From contig CM106585.1 of NCBI GenBank assembly GCA_048013815.1, positions 19,158,001 through 19,222,000 of the forward strand: 64,000 bases of DNA, read 5' to 3'. Below the pieces are notes generated by a model that was not told where the DNA came from, searched no databases, and saw nothing but the letters and a program-made list of their open reading frames with translations. This DNA comes from Setoptus koraiensis. Its lineage: Eukaryota; Arthropoda. A program made the translations under genes and the position numbers. Below are positions 43,971 through 57,537 of this stretch, in pieces; position 1 is the first letter of the stretch, and each line of letters opens with the position of its first letter.

Positions 43971-46061
43971 AGGTGACTAACGGAGGCGACGAAAGGCAAC
44001 GAAAGTCAAGAATATAATAATGTAATGCAATATAACAGTGGGTTGCCGTACGCTGTACATTGTACGGTATGTGTGTAGGTATTAGCCGGTATGGCAGCAG
44101 TGAGCTGGCATGCAAATTTAAATGGCTGGCACAGCAGAGCGGAATGAGAGTGACATGAGTCATGACATCATGACAGCAGCAAAAAAGAAAACACTCTGTA
44201 GTACGGATCGTTGGTAGTATTACGTAACTCACAATTACGTTTGATTGTATTATTATTGTTGCACTGTTAGTGCCTAATATAACTGTCCTTTTATCTTTCT
44301 TTATCGCTGCTCTCGGTCTCTGTGTCACTGTGTCTGTGTATTATCGCATGCTCGCCGTGTGTCGGTGTGTCGGTATGATTTCTTGGCTCGATTTTATCCT
44401 GCATTTTATTTCGTTTCATCCAACGACGACCACTGCGAGACAGGATCAATAAGCTCACCTACAATTTATTTGTTTCTCTCATTGGGCCACAGTTGTTGTA
44501 CTCTAATTTGAATTTACATTTCTAACGGTTGTGTTTTAGCGTGTGTGTGTGTGTGTTTGACACCCGACAACGGCGTAATATTTTCGTCGCCCTCCCCAGA
44601 AGAAGATTATACCCTTTGTTGGCGTGTCCTTGTCGAGATGGCACCCTCTCTGTCTGGCCGGCCGGCCGGCGGATCTACGACGCTCGACTCGACTGGCCGC
44701 TGGCTTCAGGTTTCACACCATCATGGCCGTGTCGTGCCGACTTTGGCCAAGCTCGCCCGGCCAGCCAGTCCAGTCCAGTCGGGCCAGTCATTCTAGTCCG
44801 GCCCGGCCCGGATCAGTCCAGTCTGGTCGATAGTGGTGCCGAGCCACGTTCGCTAAGAGGGAGACTATTTTTGTGTGTCGTGTCACCCTATGCCAACAAG
44901 TTGGCCGAACAACACACGGTGCAGACAGTGGGATATAAATCAGATCAGATCGGATCAAATGAGATCAGATTGAATTGGATTGGATTGGATCAAATTGGAC
45001 CTGGCTGGATTTTAGTGTGACCTGTGGCCGCCTAATCGTTCACGGGTCGCGCCGGCTTTCGGGCCATACAGACAAATAGTGATGCTGCCTACTCTCGACT
45101 AACCCGCTGACAGTGCAGCGGTCCGAGCTGGCCAGTGTGCCAGTGTTGTTAGTTAGTAAAATTGTACACTCAAGTGCACAAATTGGTTAGCTTGCATTAT
45201 TAGGTAACAATAATGACAACACATGCTGATATGTACAATCAAGTGGCAGTGGCTGTGGGCATTATAGCAACGACAGCCAAATTAAAGGGTGAAACATTAG
45301 ATGCCAACAGTGACAGCGGCGATGGCCAGACCGAGTAATGTATAGAGGGCAATAAACAAACAATAACGCTCCACTTTACTTCCTCGACTCTTTATACACA
45401 CACACACAAATGTCTAAATCTTTCTTTTTGCGCCGGCATTAGCACTAGAATAAGTGCTGTTTGCTTTGTTTTATCATGTGTGTTCTTTTTTATATTATTT
45501 TATATTATTATGTGGCTATGCGAATTGGTCGCACAATCATTGTCGTCGTCGTCGTTATCTGGCGCCATTACAGCATTTGATGTTGTCATAACATTACATA
45601 ACAACAACAACAACGCCAACAACATTCATTGTTGTTTGTTGACGCAATCGGTCTATGCCCGTTGCCGCCTCTGACGCTGCTTTAGTTGTGGTGATGATGC
45701 CCACTCTCATTCCGATGATGCTGATACAACTAGCAACTTTCATATGTGAATGCATAATGTATACATAATGTATAAAAGTGTGTGAGCAAATTGTGGAAAA
45801 AGTTATATTTTCTCTCTCATAGTTGCTGCTTCCGTTGCTGATTGTACACCTATCGCCATTAAGTGTGTCTGTTTGTTTGTTTGTTTGTGCTTATGTTGGT
45901 CGTGATGCAAATCACAACCAGCTAAATTGTGTGTCCTTGCGTCACACTCACAAAGCTAGCTAAACTAGGTCTAATTCCAGCTGAATCATTGGTGTAGATA
46001 AAATCAATAATTGGTCTCACTGTCGTTGCCAGCATTCTCACATAACGCTTTCAACTCGCTA

Positions 46062-46092
46062 CTATACTATTGCTGCTGCTACAATAGTATAG
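46062..46092. repeat. Perfect 11-bp hairpin
   Basis: CTATACTATTG and CAATAGTATAG are exact reverse complements separated by a nine-base loop. Confidence 0.7.
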
Positions 46093-48249
46093 CTACAAAC
46101 AAACAAACAAACAAACGAAGCTGCAAGCCTACGAGTCCCTGACACGGCGAAAACCACAGTATTGTCCCAGTTCGATAACGGTGCCCACAAATTGTGAAAA
46201 CTGCTAGTTTAGCGTTTCATGAGTCGCATTTGTTGCACTTGTTTCGGCCCGCCAGGCCTATTCTCTCTCTCTTTCACTTGATAATGCATATTCAATTGGT
46301 CCGTTATTACGTTATAACGTTACAGGCATTGTTGTTCGTTTTTGTGCTCATGACTCAATATCATGTATCGACACAAAACAAATTTGTCCATCTATCTGTG
46401 TGAATACAGATATTTAAGCAATGTGCTCCTCGGAGGGACAACAAATAAACACACATACACAGATTATTGATGTTAGCGCGAGATTATGTTTGTAAGCCTA
46501 CATTTATATCGTGAAAAACAACAGCTACGACGGCGTGAGTGAAACATCAAGTCCACTTTAGTTCAGTTCGGCCAGCTAGACAGTTAGACAGATAGACAGA
46601 TACTGAAACTGAAACTGAAAGTGGTGATTTAATCCCTCCAATTTATAACTGTTTGTTTTCGTTCTGCCAACACACTCTCCTCTGTTTGCTAGATTACTAG
46701 CTCAGAAATGATACACTACAACTATCTCCAACGCAAACTATTATTACATAACACACGACACTGCATGCCATATTCGCTTGTGTCCACGATGGCAGAAAGA
46801 GAGCGATTTATTTCAATGGATAATTGATAGGTAGGTTGATGTTGTCGTTGTTTAACAAAGTTGTCAGTCTTTGCCACACATAAACACATTCATGCAGTGT
46901 CCATATGTCATATACAAACTAGACAAAAGTTAATCTTAGATTACTATTAGGCATAACTCATCTGTGTGTCGTGATAAATACACAGAACCAAATAAGTTGA
47001 GCCAACCTATCGACAACTTGATGAGTTATCACTCTCTCGCTCTGTCGGGCATCAATTTCATGCCGAGAACTGGCAGAGTCGGGGTCGCGGATTAGAGCCA
47101 CTCGCCGGGTTATAAATCATCAAGCTCTGTGTGATGATGAATGGCCACACACACACACACACACGTTGGCCAAATTAGTTGGCGATGTTTGGAGTGAGAT
47201 TTTTTGGAATTGAGCTCAGTGAGCTCGACGTGGACTCTTGTGGAGTCCGTCATCATTGATCATTCATGGATGCTAGATGATAGAACTTGTGTGTTGTTAT
47301 ATGAAGAATTTAATTGTTTGCCAAACAACAACTGTGATCGCTTGTCTGAATCTGTGTAAACACAAGCATGAGCAACTTGCCAGCGAGCGTTCTCTCGAGT
47401 AGCCTCGAACGAAACGTGTCGATAATGATCTCAGAAATAGTAGGGATAGCGTATGGTTGCTTCGGCGATGGTGGGCACCTCGATCGGGAATAGGTCACTC
47501 GCACGAGCTGTTTTTGTGCCGATACTCGAGTCACAAACATGGCACCAGAAGTAATGAGAAGCCCAAAAAGTTGAAGTTGGCCCTCTCGCCACATAGACGG
47601 CCACTCGAGTGATTTTGTTTCGATCGAATGATCTGTTTTGATTAAGATTTAGCTAGTATAACAGTATTTGGCAGCTGTTCCACTGGATAGAGCAACTTTC
47701 ACTTCAATTGTTTCTCGCTTCGCTCACGACAAATGTCCAATGCAAACAACACACGCAGACGCTGACTTGTCCGTTGTCGCCACTAGAAACCACTGCTGAT
47801 CTCTTTTTATGGCCATTGATCGTTACGTGATACGTTGGTAAAACAGATAAAAGCATGGGCAAATTCATTGGGTCGCCGGGGTCTAGAGTCTTCAAGGAGC
47901 CAGGACAGCCCAGCAAAAACAACAACTTGTACATGGTTGACATATGTATACTATCCAAACAACATATGCTGAGCGCGTTGCCAGGTCCGATGAGATCATT
48001 GACCGCCGAGATCCAATGACGACTCAGCGAGAGGCCCTCACAAGGTCCCCATGGCTTGCCGGCCAGGGTTGCCAACATTTGCACGTTCCACCGCCACTAA
48101 CATGGCCGACGTGCACCCAAACTAAACAGCTTTTATTATATCTGACTTATGGAGCTCTCTCTCGCTTTCCGAAGGAACTGAAATCCAGTTTGATCTTGCT
48201 AACTACGCACAAACACACAAACATGTAAGTGTGCGACAATTAGTTTCGA

Positions 48250-48280
48250 CATTAGTTCAGCTGTGTTAGCTGAACTAATG
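48250..48280. repeat. Perfect 13-bp hairpin with 5-base loop
   Basis: CATTAGTTCAGCT and AGCTGAACTAATG flank the loop GTGTT. It lies in DNA without genes. There is no T-run to suggest a terminator, and none would be expected in a eukaryote. Confidence 0.75.
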
Positions 48281-51200
48281 ATCTAGATGGATTCTTGCTG
48301 GTAAACAACTACGTCTGCATTCATAGGCGTAAAATTGTTTGCCATTTGTTCGGTTGCACGCGCACACATTACCAGTTTGCAAGCACACAAGCAAACAAAA
48401 AATCCTATAATGAATAAAAATATCGTATGAGCTGCTTATTATCAAGCTAATGTATTCAATCCGATTATCGCAATTGATCCATCAAAACAAGGTAATGGGG
48501 CACAGGTTCAGATGGGCCTCTCTCTGCCTCTCTCGCTTTATGTGGAAATATATCCTCTCGTGAACAGCGTGACGCAATTGCGTAAAACGCTTAGATATCC
48601 AACACATGGCGACACCGATATTGTCTTTATTGCTGAATGTCGGCTGTGTTTGAAGTTGCTAAAATAATGAGTTTTTTCACTGCTGGCGTCAATGTGGTGT
48701 AAATATATAATAGCGCCATCTTGATTGAATTACATGGTTCCGCTGTCCGCGAAACCGACACAACTGCAGAAAGAATTTCACTACTGACCGTTGCTACGGA
48801 CAGTGGTTGGCCCAATCTTTTCTCTAACCCAATTTTTCGCATTTTCTGCCCTACAGATGATATCAGTTGAATCAGTTGTTTGATTTGAAACGTCCAACTG
48901 AACACATCTCTTCCTCTCTGAATCACGCTCTACCGGCCACCATCAAATAATCTAGACTGATTTCAATCAAATGAACATCTATTGTGTGCTCATAACAACA
49001 TGACGCCCTTCCTCTCTCGCTTTCGTTCATTGTCTATTTTATATTGTGCGGTCATCTCACCATTAAATAACTTGTTCAAATGGCTGGTCACTGCTGCACT
49101 CATTCTAGCTTTGTCGGTTAATGGTTCATTTGAGAGAAACATAGTTATAGTGCACTGCATCAACCAAATACTTATTTACTTTAAGTGCGTTCGATACTGT
49201 TGAAATGTTTCAGTGTTTACCGATTTGTGGCTAGTGCTGAGGCTATTAGAAGGGTGCAGAAGATTACAATGATCCAGAACAAGTAATTTGGTCAAATCCT
49301 ATATGCACGATATATTTATATTATCAATGATAGCGATTTGATTGTAGATCAAATCTGTTAACTTTATAAGCGATCTCTCCCTCTCGATGCATCATGAGCC
49401 GCATTGGAAGATCCACATAATCACTCACAGATTTGAAGTAATCTTGCATCTTTTATTTTGGCAGGTGCACACTAAATCCAACTAACAGCAACCACGAATC
49501 AGCATACTCACACACGATGATGCTGTTAGTTGATCTGATCGGCTATTTTCTCTCCATCTTGAGAGAAAGAGAGAGAACAAAAAAAAAATAGACCATGCAA
49601 TAATCACTATTATGCTCTTTTTCCATGACCGATAACCGACTCAGCCCCACCAACCGTTCGATCGATGATTCTCTGGAATATCTTCTATAGGCCTTGTTGT
49701 GCTTGAAGGTATTACATAGAGTGACCGCTCTTCTTCCATGAGTCGTCTCACATCCCTCATCACCCTTCTTCGTGCTCGTTTCTAGTCCTTAGTTCAGCTG
49801 CTTTTTGTGTTGATGCAACCATCAAATATGAATGTTTGCAGAGAGAGAGGAGAGAGAGAGAGAGAGAGAGAGAAAGAGTGAGTTGAGCTCCCTCTCTCTA
49901 AATATGCACACAAATAATGGGCGCAACGTATTGAAGAGCCTCTCTTCATATACGAACATTATAGCGAAGCTTTAGGGCTTCCTAAGACAATAGCGTATTA
50001 GCGATCGACCGAGGCAAGTTCAGGATGATTTCAGGCGCGTTTTCCCATTGTGTTCCATGTACTTACCAGTGGTAAGTTACCACACACAGCTCGGTGTAAT
50101 AGGAATAATATTTATGAGCAGAAATATGATTCGTTGCGTCAACCATAGGCATTAGTCCTTGACAGTTTGCTTTCACTTTGCCGGCCAGCTTTCATCTTTA
50201 TCAGCTCGCAATGTAGACATTATTATTAATATACTCGTGGTTTGGTATACATTGTTTCGCTAATGTTTGTTATGCTGCCGAGCTGTTTTGATGCGCCTAT
50301 CCTCAGTCAAGTGTATAATGAGTGCGGTGATACAAAAGGATGAGACAGACTATGTGGATCAACAAAATGATCTTCCTTTCTTTCTCTCCTCGGTGACGCT
50401 GTTGACGGTAACAATGTTACTTTTCGCAAGCTAGTAAACAATGATCAACTTGTATCTTTGCGTCATCACATATAATGGATAATGACACCACAAGCATTTT
50501 TTATGTTGTCGCCACTGTCTTGTTGAAGTTCTCGCAACTTCATTTATCTTTTTCATACCTGTGTGAATGTACCGAGAGTCAAACCTGTCCCACTGTAAGT
50601 AGATAATCTCTATCTCATCAACTTCAAACAATTATCAGCAAGCTTTAACAGGTATACCTTTCACTCATTCATTTTCCTGATATTGATGAACTATTTACTT
50701 GTAACTACTCTTTCATAATCTACACTTGGACTGGTTATTGCAGATATATGTTATTTCACACATAGTGTCTAAGACGATTACACTTCGATATAGAAGCATA
50801 ATATAAGTTGACTTTCGCTATTTCCCTCACCGATATGGTATATTTCCACAACTGTCTTCCTAACTAGTTGTTGTTGAGTGTGCTCTAAATGGCCAATTTG
50901 CCAGAGTTCTCAATGATGATAGTAGTAGCCTGTACTAATTTTTTTAATCAGAGCTTCGCATGAGATATAAAAAATTGTTATAAAACATTCTTTTGCTTGT
51001 TCCGTTCAAAAGCCCCATACCCACCGTTAGTTGAACTAGTCAGTACGGAACGAACAACAAGAAATGTATAACTTTCTATTGCAAAGGTGATAAATTGAGT
51101 GATGTGCACAATAACGGACAATTCCGTCTAGACTTATTTCCGAGGGAAAATCTAGCTAGTCTTTGTATTCTCATTCATGCTACCAGGAGAATGGCATGAA

Positions 51201-51699
51201 TTCCTATTGTGCATATTATAAGTGATACATTATAAGTCTCAACTGGGAGCGCGTTTTATTTTAGACCTAATATATGTCTTCGTGTACCATGATGGATGAT
51301 GCGATGTTGGTGGTTGATGTTAGCAGCATCTGTTATCGTTGTCCTGTCTATTCTCGATTATTCACATTATGTTTGCATGTGCCATTAAACATAAACGAAC
51401 ATCATTCATTCGCAAATAATCTAAGTGATGGTGACCTCTATTTAGTGGTCTGAAATTGGACAAATTCATTGCAAAAGTTTGATGCACCACCAAGTCTTGG
51501 CCAACCACTAAAGCAACCATAGCAATAATCATAATATTCAAGTATCTGAGTGTGTGTCCTAATATGCCGCAGATGTTTGTTCATTTAATGTGTGCAATAT
51601 GGAAGCCTATTAATGTTTTTTGCTTTTGTTGTTTTTTCTTTGCAGCAATAGATTACCCAAACTCATTGCTCTACCTGTGTTTGCTTAGGGACCGTGTCT

Positions 51700-51701
<2 letters not shown>

Positions 51702-51739
<38 letters not shown>
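51702..51739. repeat. CT19 microsatellite
   Basis: An uninterrupted CT dinucleotide run of about 38 bases. Confidence 0.9.
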
Positions 51740-51741
<2 letters not shown>

Positions 51742-54700
51742 ATGTGCACTTCAAAAGCTCAGCTGGCTTGCCTATCAATTGGGTTGATAGGCTGTTTCCG
51801 CAAACTAGTTTTTCTTCACCATCTAGCGAAGCCATAGCGCACTTTTGTGTTTAGTTTTGTCTATCTAATATGTTTATCCAATCAGCGTCACTTGTCTTTG
51901 TTGTCCTTCTTTTTTCTCTCCGCAGTCTCTCTTTGCACGCCTTTGCTACACCTCACAACTGCATCTCAAGAGATCTCTTGCTACTATGTTTCTATGCGAG
52001 CCATTCTGTGTCTCCATTACTATCGTCCGAATAACTTTCCAACCAGTTGTTTTGACTGTACTATTGAGATGAAGATTTTGTGTGCGCTGGTATTTGGCAG
52101 TCACATATGTAATGGCCTATGCAACGGCAAAGAGATTAAGGACCGGCGAAAGGGCCCGGCTGGCCACAGATGTATCTGGTGGCATTTATAAAACATGACG
52201 GTGCAGTGTTGTGAATAATGCATAAGTATTATTGTGCCATTTCGGTTTACTTTTTTGCCAACATCATCACCGGCACACTGGCAACTGGCTGGCCGGCGGG
52301 GAGAATGGGAGAGGCGTCATGCTTCCGTTTCGAGTGTATGCAATAATAGAAAGGTTTGGCGGTTGCATATTGTATATACTTTTACAGAACTAGTTTCAAT
52401 TATTTAGATTGAATTCGTCCTGGCTCTATCTCTTGATCCTTTGTTGCCCGGTTTAGGCCTCTGTTTGCCGTTGTATGTACGTAATATGTTTTGTCGGCGT
52501 GTGATCACGTTCGTAATATCGCATATAAAGCAGGGGAGATATCACATGAAGCAGGCTGAATATAGCATAAAGAGTGGAACGAAATGAAAGAAATAGAGAG
52601 GCGTGTGTGTGTGTAATGATCAGCCATACAATGGGTCGTTATTGTTGTCACAAATTATCATTATTATAAATTGAATTTAGAGCACGCGCGCGCACCGCAT
52701 AACTATACGGAACTTGGGCGAACTTGAGGCGAGTTCTCTCAAGCCGGGGGGGGGGCGCGATCAGATTGAAGACAAGATGGCGCACTCAACGAGTTGAAGC
52801 GTGCAAATGCGTGTAAAAGCGGCCATCGATGTCCTGCCGTCCGAGCGAAAAGATTCGCCGGGGGAAAGGGAGGGCAGCAGCGAATGCAGTATCAGTGGCA
52901 TCACTTGATGGGCCTCGCGAGATGATTGTCGTGTTTCGGGTCTATGCAAACAGCGGCAGCATCGGCGGCGCTAGGGCAATTCGATTTAATGTGGACGTGT
53001 CACACACACAAAACACGCCGTTGTGTTCGTGTGTTGCCGTGTTAGAGATCGAATTAAATTGATAGACAATAGCAGTCACACACGGACACAACTTTTATTC
53101 GATCCTCCATCTTGGTATACGTGTCGATAGTTGCTGATTTAGCGAACACTTTTGTGTGTTTGCGCGCCAGAATCTGGTTGTTAGCTAACACAGCAGCGTT
53201 AACAGCGCTGTGTTGGCTGCAGCACACAATTGGGGAGCGAAACAGTGGGGCTGTAAATGGTGAGCCATTGACAGTGAATGATACGATTACACCCAACACC
53301 CTATACCAGCGCATGCAGCCGGTAACACATGCAGCATGCCCTGCAGTCTCGGCATCATGTCGACCGACATCAATTAGAGCCAGAGCGAGCGAGAGTGATA
53401 TTGTTGCCAATCCCTAAACGCTACGGTGGGCAGCAGTTGTCGGTTACCGAGCGGGGGCATGCAGCCAGTCGGCCGATAAGATACAGTCAGTGAGACTTGT
53501 TGTGCAGTTGCCAGTCCAACTGCCAGTGCAGCCACACAGAACAGAATTCGGCAAAAGGCTAACGCAATGCACTCAGGCAACAATGTGGTCTGCATGTCTG
53601 CCGATCGAACGTTGTTCGCCGCCCCGCTCTGCCCATGTGTGTGTGTGTGTGTAAGTGGGAGCGAAAGTCTGCTGCTGCTGCTGCTTGTTGTTGTCGTCGT
53701 TTACAAGGAACCTGCGCTCAACGAATGCTGCACTGCTCTCTCACCAGAGATTCGTCGTGTTTAGCGCTGTGCGCAAAATAAAGCACACGCTTGCAGTTAC
53801 AAGTTTGTAAGCTGGCACTCGCTAGCTAGCGTCAGACGAGAGAGCACATTTCGCTTTAGTTGGTTCGCACATTTAGACAAACATTCGCTCTCAAGCAACG
53901 GCCGCTAACATGACGACAGAGAAAGAGAGAACTATTTTATCTATTAGTTCGTTAGTTTGTTAGTTCGTTATTATCGAGAGAGAATCCATAATTCATCCCA
54001 GCAGTCGTCGTCGTCATCACTGTACCGACGCACACACACACACACTCACAAACATACTGACACACACAGCTAACAACCAGCGCCGGCCTTAGCTGAACAA
54101 ACAACAGGACAAATTCTGTTTAGTGATAATAAAGTTGACTAAATTATATTTCTCTCGCTGCTCCATCACTCAATTCTGATTGTTCATCAACTGTTATTAT
54201 ATTGCACAAAACCAGTGTCCTTACAACTCTCTTGCCCATAATGTGCTGTCGATGCGACTGTCGACAACAATAGTGTGCGCAAGAATCAATAATAGTCATC
54301 GCTTTTTATTTTATCATCATTGTCCCCGTCAGTGGCTAGCACTTTATTCTCTACTAAAAGTAATCTTAATCAAATGTGCTGTGTATGCTCAAGTGGCCGT
54401 GTTAGCCCGCCGTAATAGTAATAGGCACACGCCGTAACACACAATCGAACTGTAAAAGATCGAGTGCGGGAACGTGCGCGCAACGCGACAACATCAACAA
54501 CAATCACACAACAACAATTCGCTCATGATTTGCTGTTCACACTCTCATGTGACCAAAGTGACGAGCATCGCCTGTCGATAGCCTCACACGGTATATAGAC
54601 AATACAAGTCGAGTCAGTGCTCATCATCGCCTTCGTCACCGTCGGCTCATCAACACCTGAGGCCATATTAATTTCATGCGACGCCATTATAGGGTTAATT

Positions 54701-54815
54701 TAATTTTAATAAATAATTTAACAAGTCCTGACAGTTAGATACAAGATAGACGTCGTTGTTGGCTCAACGACAACCACATTAAAGCGCGCCAACGGCAACC
54801 GTTTTCGACCTCAAA

Positions 54816-57204
54816 ATGACAAGACTCACGGCGCCAGTTATGTGCTCAGCCATATCAAACTACGAAGACAATGATCTGTCCACATCAGAATACAATGGTT
54901 CATCCACCCTGACCCCTTCAACTACATACAATGGCATGGGCAGCAACGCAACAACCATCTCAAGCCAGTCTAGTCTCAGCAACTATGGCATTGGCGATTT
55001 CAATCAACAACAGTCAACTCATTTGACCAATTCGATTAATAACGACAATTTCAATAACAGCGATTTCATCCATAACAATAACAACACATACCATCAGCAT
55101 CAACAACATCAGCAGCAGCAGCAGCCTCACGGCAACGATACACCAACTCGTCAACAAACTGCAAACTATTATGGAGTGAATGATCTGAGAGAGGCCTCTT
55201 GGAGAAAACAGGCCATTACAAGTGGCGCCATGACTTGTGACTTTTATGGTGGCGCCGCCGGATCGACGACTAATGATCCAAGTCTACATTACAATAGCGA
55301 TGTAACAAATGTCACCACTCGGTGTCGCTATGGGTCACAAACTAGCGTATGCAACGACAAATTAGTGCAGCCAATTCATTCAATTGTTCCACCATACAAT
55401 TTACCTTTACCGAACAACCCAAACATTCAGACTAGCACGCGCACCTTGCCCAATACAGTGGGATTTTGTAGTGATTCACTAGATGATGTCAGCGGTGTAT
55501 TTGATCAGATGTCTATACAATCAGAGCTAATTACATCCTCACTAGCGCGACACCATTATGATAGTTTAGACAACAACAACAAATATTTCGAAACTCTATC
55601 TGCTGCAGAATCATTTAAGCCATCCAATGTGATAATGGACCAGCAGAATCAGCCCAGCACTCCATTGCCTAAACCAAATAGGATGAGAGATTCACCTCAT
55701 CTAACAAGGACCTACTCCATGATAGGACAATCAAGAAGGGGTCACGTAGATCTCGATAAATCTATGACGCTCAATCGGCATGAGAGAAGATTCATAACTC
55801 GAAACATAGCATCTGTTTTGAGTAAGCCTCGTCCACCACCCACCATTCCATCTATACCTCAATTGACACAGAACAATACTAGCTCGCCTCTCAATCAGCA
55901 CGACAAAGATTACATCAGAGACAGACTGGCCACACATTCCTACCAAGACTATCAACCTAACACCAGTCAAGACGCATACGCTGATGCTAGAGACTCTTCT
56001 TTCTTAAGCTGCGCCAGCCAACCAGTAAATCTCGACGATAGCCTGTCTGATTCTACTTCGCAAAAGAAGAAGCACAATGGTGGTGCCTTAGCAAACTTGG
56101 GCTCTAGAATTACACTTGCAACCAAGGGCAAAACTATGCAAAGTCAGATAGCTAATCTCAAAAAGTTTTTCTCCTCTGCACCTAAGCGCAAATCATTCAT
56201 CGGCGGCGATAAGAAAAGTTCCTTATTCGACACAACTGATGGAGACATATTCCTCAATAAGAGGTGCCCGAGTGCCGAAGCACTAACAAATGGTGGTACC
56301 ATTAAACCTGTGCCACCAAGCAATCTAGACAGAAGTAGTGTGTTCTCTTCATGTTCAGTTAAAGAGGATAGCTTCGACTACAAATCTTATACTCCGGCAC
56401 CATATTCCAACAGTTCTATGGAAGTTTCAGATAGAACCCCGTTGAACAGCAATTCCGCTAGATTGAACTACATTAAAGAACTACACAGACAATCTGGTGA
56501 ATTTGTCGTCAGTCAGAATAACCGCAAGTTGACTACATTATTTGAAGAGCAGCCTAGAAAATATCCACCACCGCCTAACTTTCGTGGCGAGTTCACTTAC
56601 ACTAACACAAGTCTCAGCCAATTTGACTCTACTGCCAAGTCTCCATATCAACCAGCTTCTCTTAGCTTCATGAATGTTAGTTCGGCTTTTTTTGAGGATA
56701 TCTTGTATTTTTCTCTACCTTTTTCGTTGTAGTTGTCGTTTTACTTCTATCCTACAATGATGTGAACAATTTACTAATCTCATAATCATAAATCACGTTT
56801 ATTTTTTTTTGTCCCATATATTACAGGGAAGTAGTGTGTCCGATCGTCCGGAGGAAAACTGCATACCCGCCGATAAGGTCGGAGATCACAACTTATCGAG
56901 TGAACTGGATGCCGACACGACACTTGTCTCTAACGTATTCGATTCATCGTATGAGAAAAAGGAAAACCAAAAACTCGCCAACAAAGTAGCAGAGCTGGAG
57001 CTCAAACTTCAATCCAAAGAGAAGTCCTGCACCGATTTACAACTGGAACAGCTCTCGGCGGCTTATATGATTGACCAGCTTAGATCTACCATCGAGAAGT
57101 TAGAGCAAGAGAATTCTCATCTAAAAGCAACACTCAGTCGATATCATCATTTGCAACCTGGAAATGCAGGATTCAATGGCTCTTTAAGAATAAACCAGGG
57201 GTGA
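54816..57204 (+). CDS. Unrecognised S/N-rich protein with C-terminal coiled coil
   Basis: Two exons, 54816-56675 and 56827-57204 (TGA), joined in phase 0 by a GTTAGT donor and a TTACAG acceptor; 745 residues. The ATG at 54816 (TCAAAATGAC) follows an in-frame stop at 54780, so it can be a true start. An upstream exon spliced within this region is not excluded. The N-terminal 600 residues are rich in S, N, T and Q, with more ordered islands: TRTYSMIGQSRRGHVDLDKS, TLNRHERRFITRNIASVLSK, IANLKKFFSSAPKRKSF. The last 70 residues form a heptad-rich coiled coil (ENQKLANKVAELELKLQSKE and STIEKLEQENSHLKATLSRY). This looks like a cytoskeletal or scaffold protein. No named family is claimed. It converges with Hen1, 333 bases apart. 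A poly(A) signal lies at 57365. Confidence 0.75.
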
Positions 57205-57364
57205 TACAGAGTTATTGCTGTGATACATATTATTATCATGATTCAATTATGATATCTGACCCAGTAGCCCGGATAAAAAAATTCAAATTGTCTTGATCAT
57301 GGGATTAGTATTAACTAGATTGTGACTGTGCGGACATCTTCACGCTCATATTATAGAAGATTTG

Positions 57365-57370
57365 AATAAA
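57365..57370 (+). terminator. Poly(A) signal of the coiled-coil gene
   Basis: AATAAA 161 bases after the stop codon at 57204, in the short convergent interval before the Hen1 stop. Confidence 0.6.
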
Positions 57371-57537
57371 TAAAGATAATTTGTGATAGTAGTTATTCAT
57401 TGACGGCGAAGCAATTTCAGTTTAGATGGGATTCATTATGAACCTGATAATTTTAATAATCATGAATTTTGGAAAATAAACATTCATTGGAAAAGTGATA
57501 AATCATATTATGTCGCATGATCAAAAAGTATTGGTAA

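Larger units (their letters stand above)
40643..54815. other. 14-kb region without a supportable gene
   Basis: Either one very long intron (if the flanking N/S-rich genes are one gene) or intergenic DNA. It contains simple-sequence arrays listed separately, two perfect hairpins, a CT19 run at 51702-51739, GA runs near 49845, a G10 run near 52746 and a CpG-richer segment at about 52680-53600 that may be a promoter for the gene at 54816. Open frames are short, overlap on both strands and lack domain similarity. Small exons could be hidden here. Confidence 0.5.

Noticed and set aside
35974-57204. Neuron navigator (sickie/NAV) or CCSER identity for the S/N-rich genes
   Set aside because: The S-rich composition and coiled coil recalled these families, but no calponin homology domain, AAA domain or specific signature peptide is present, so no name was assigned.
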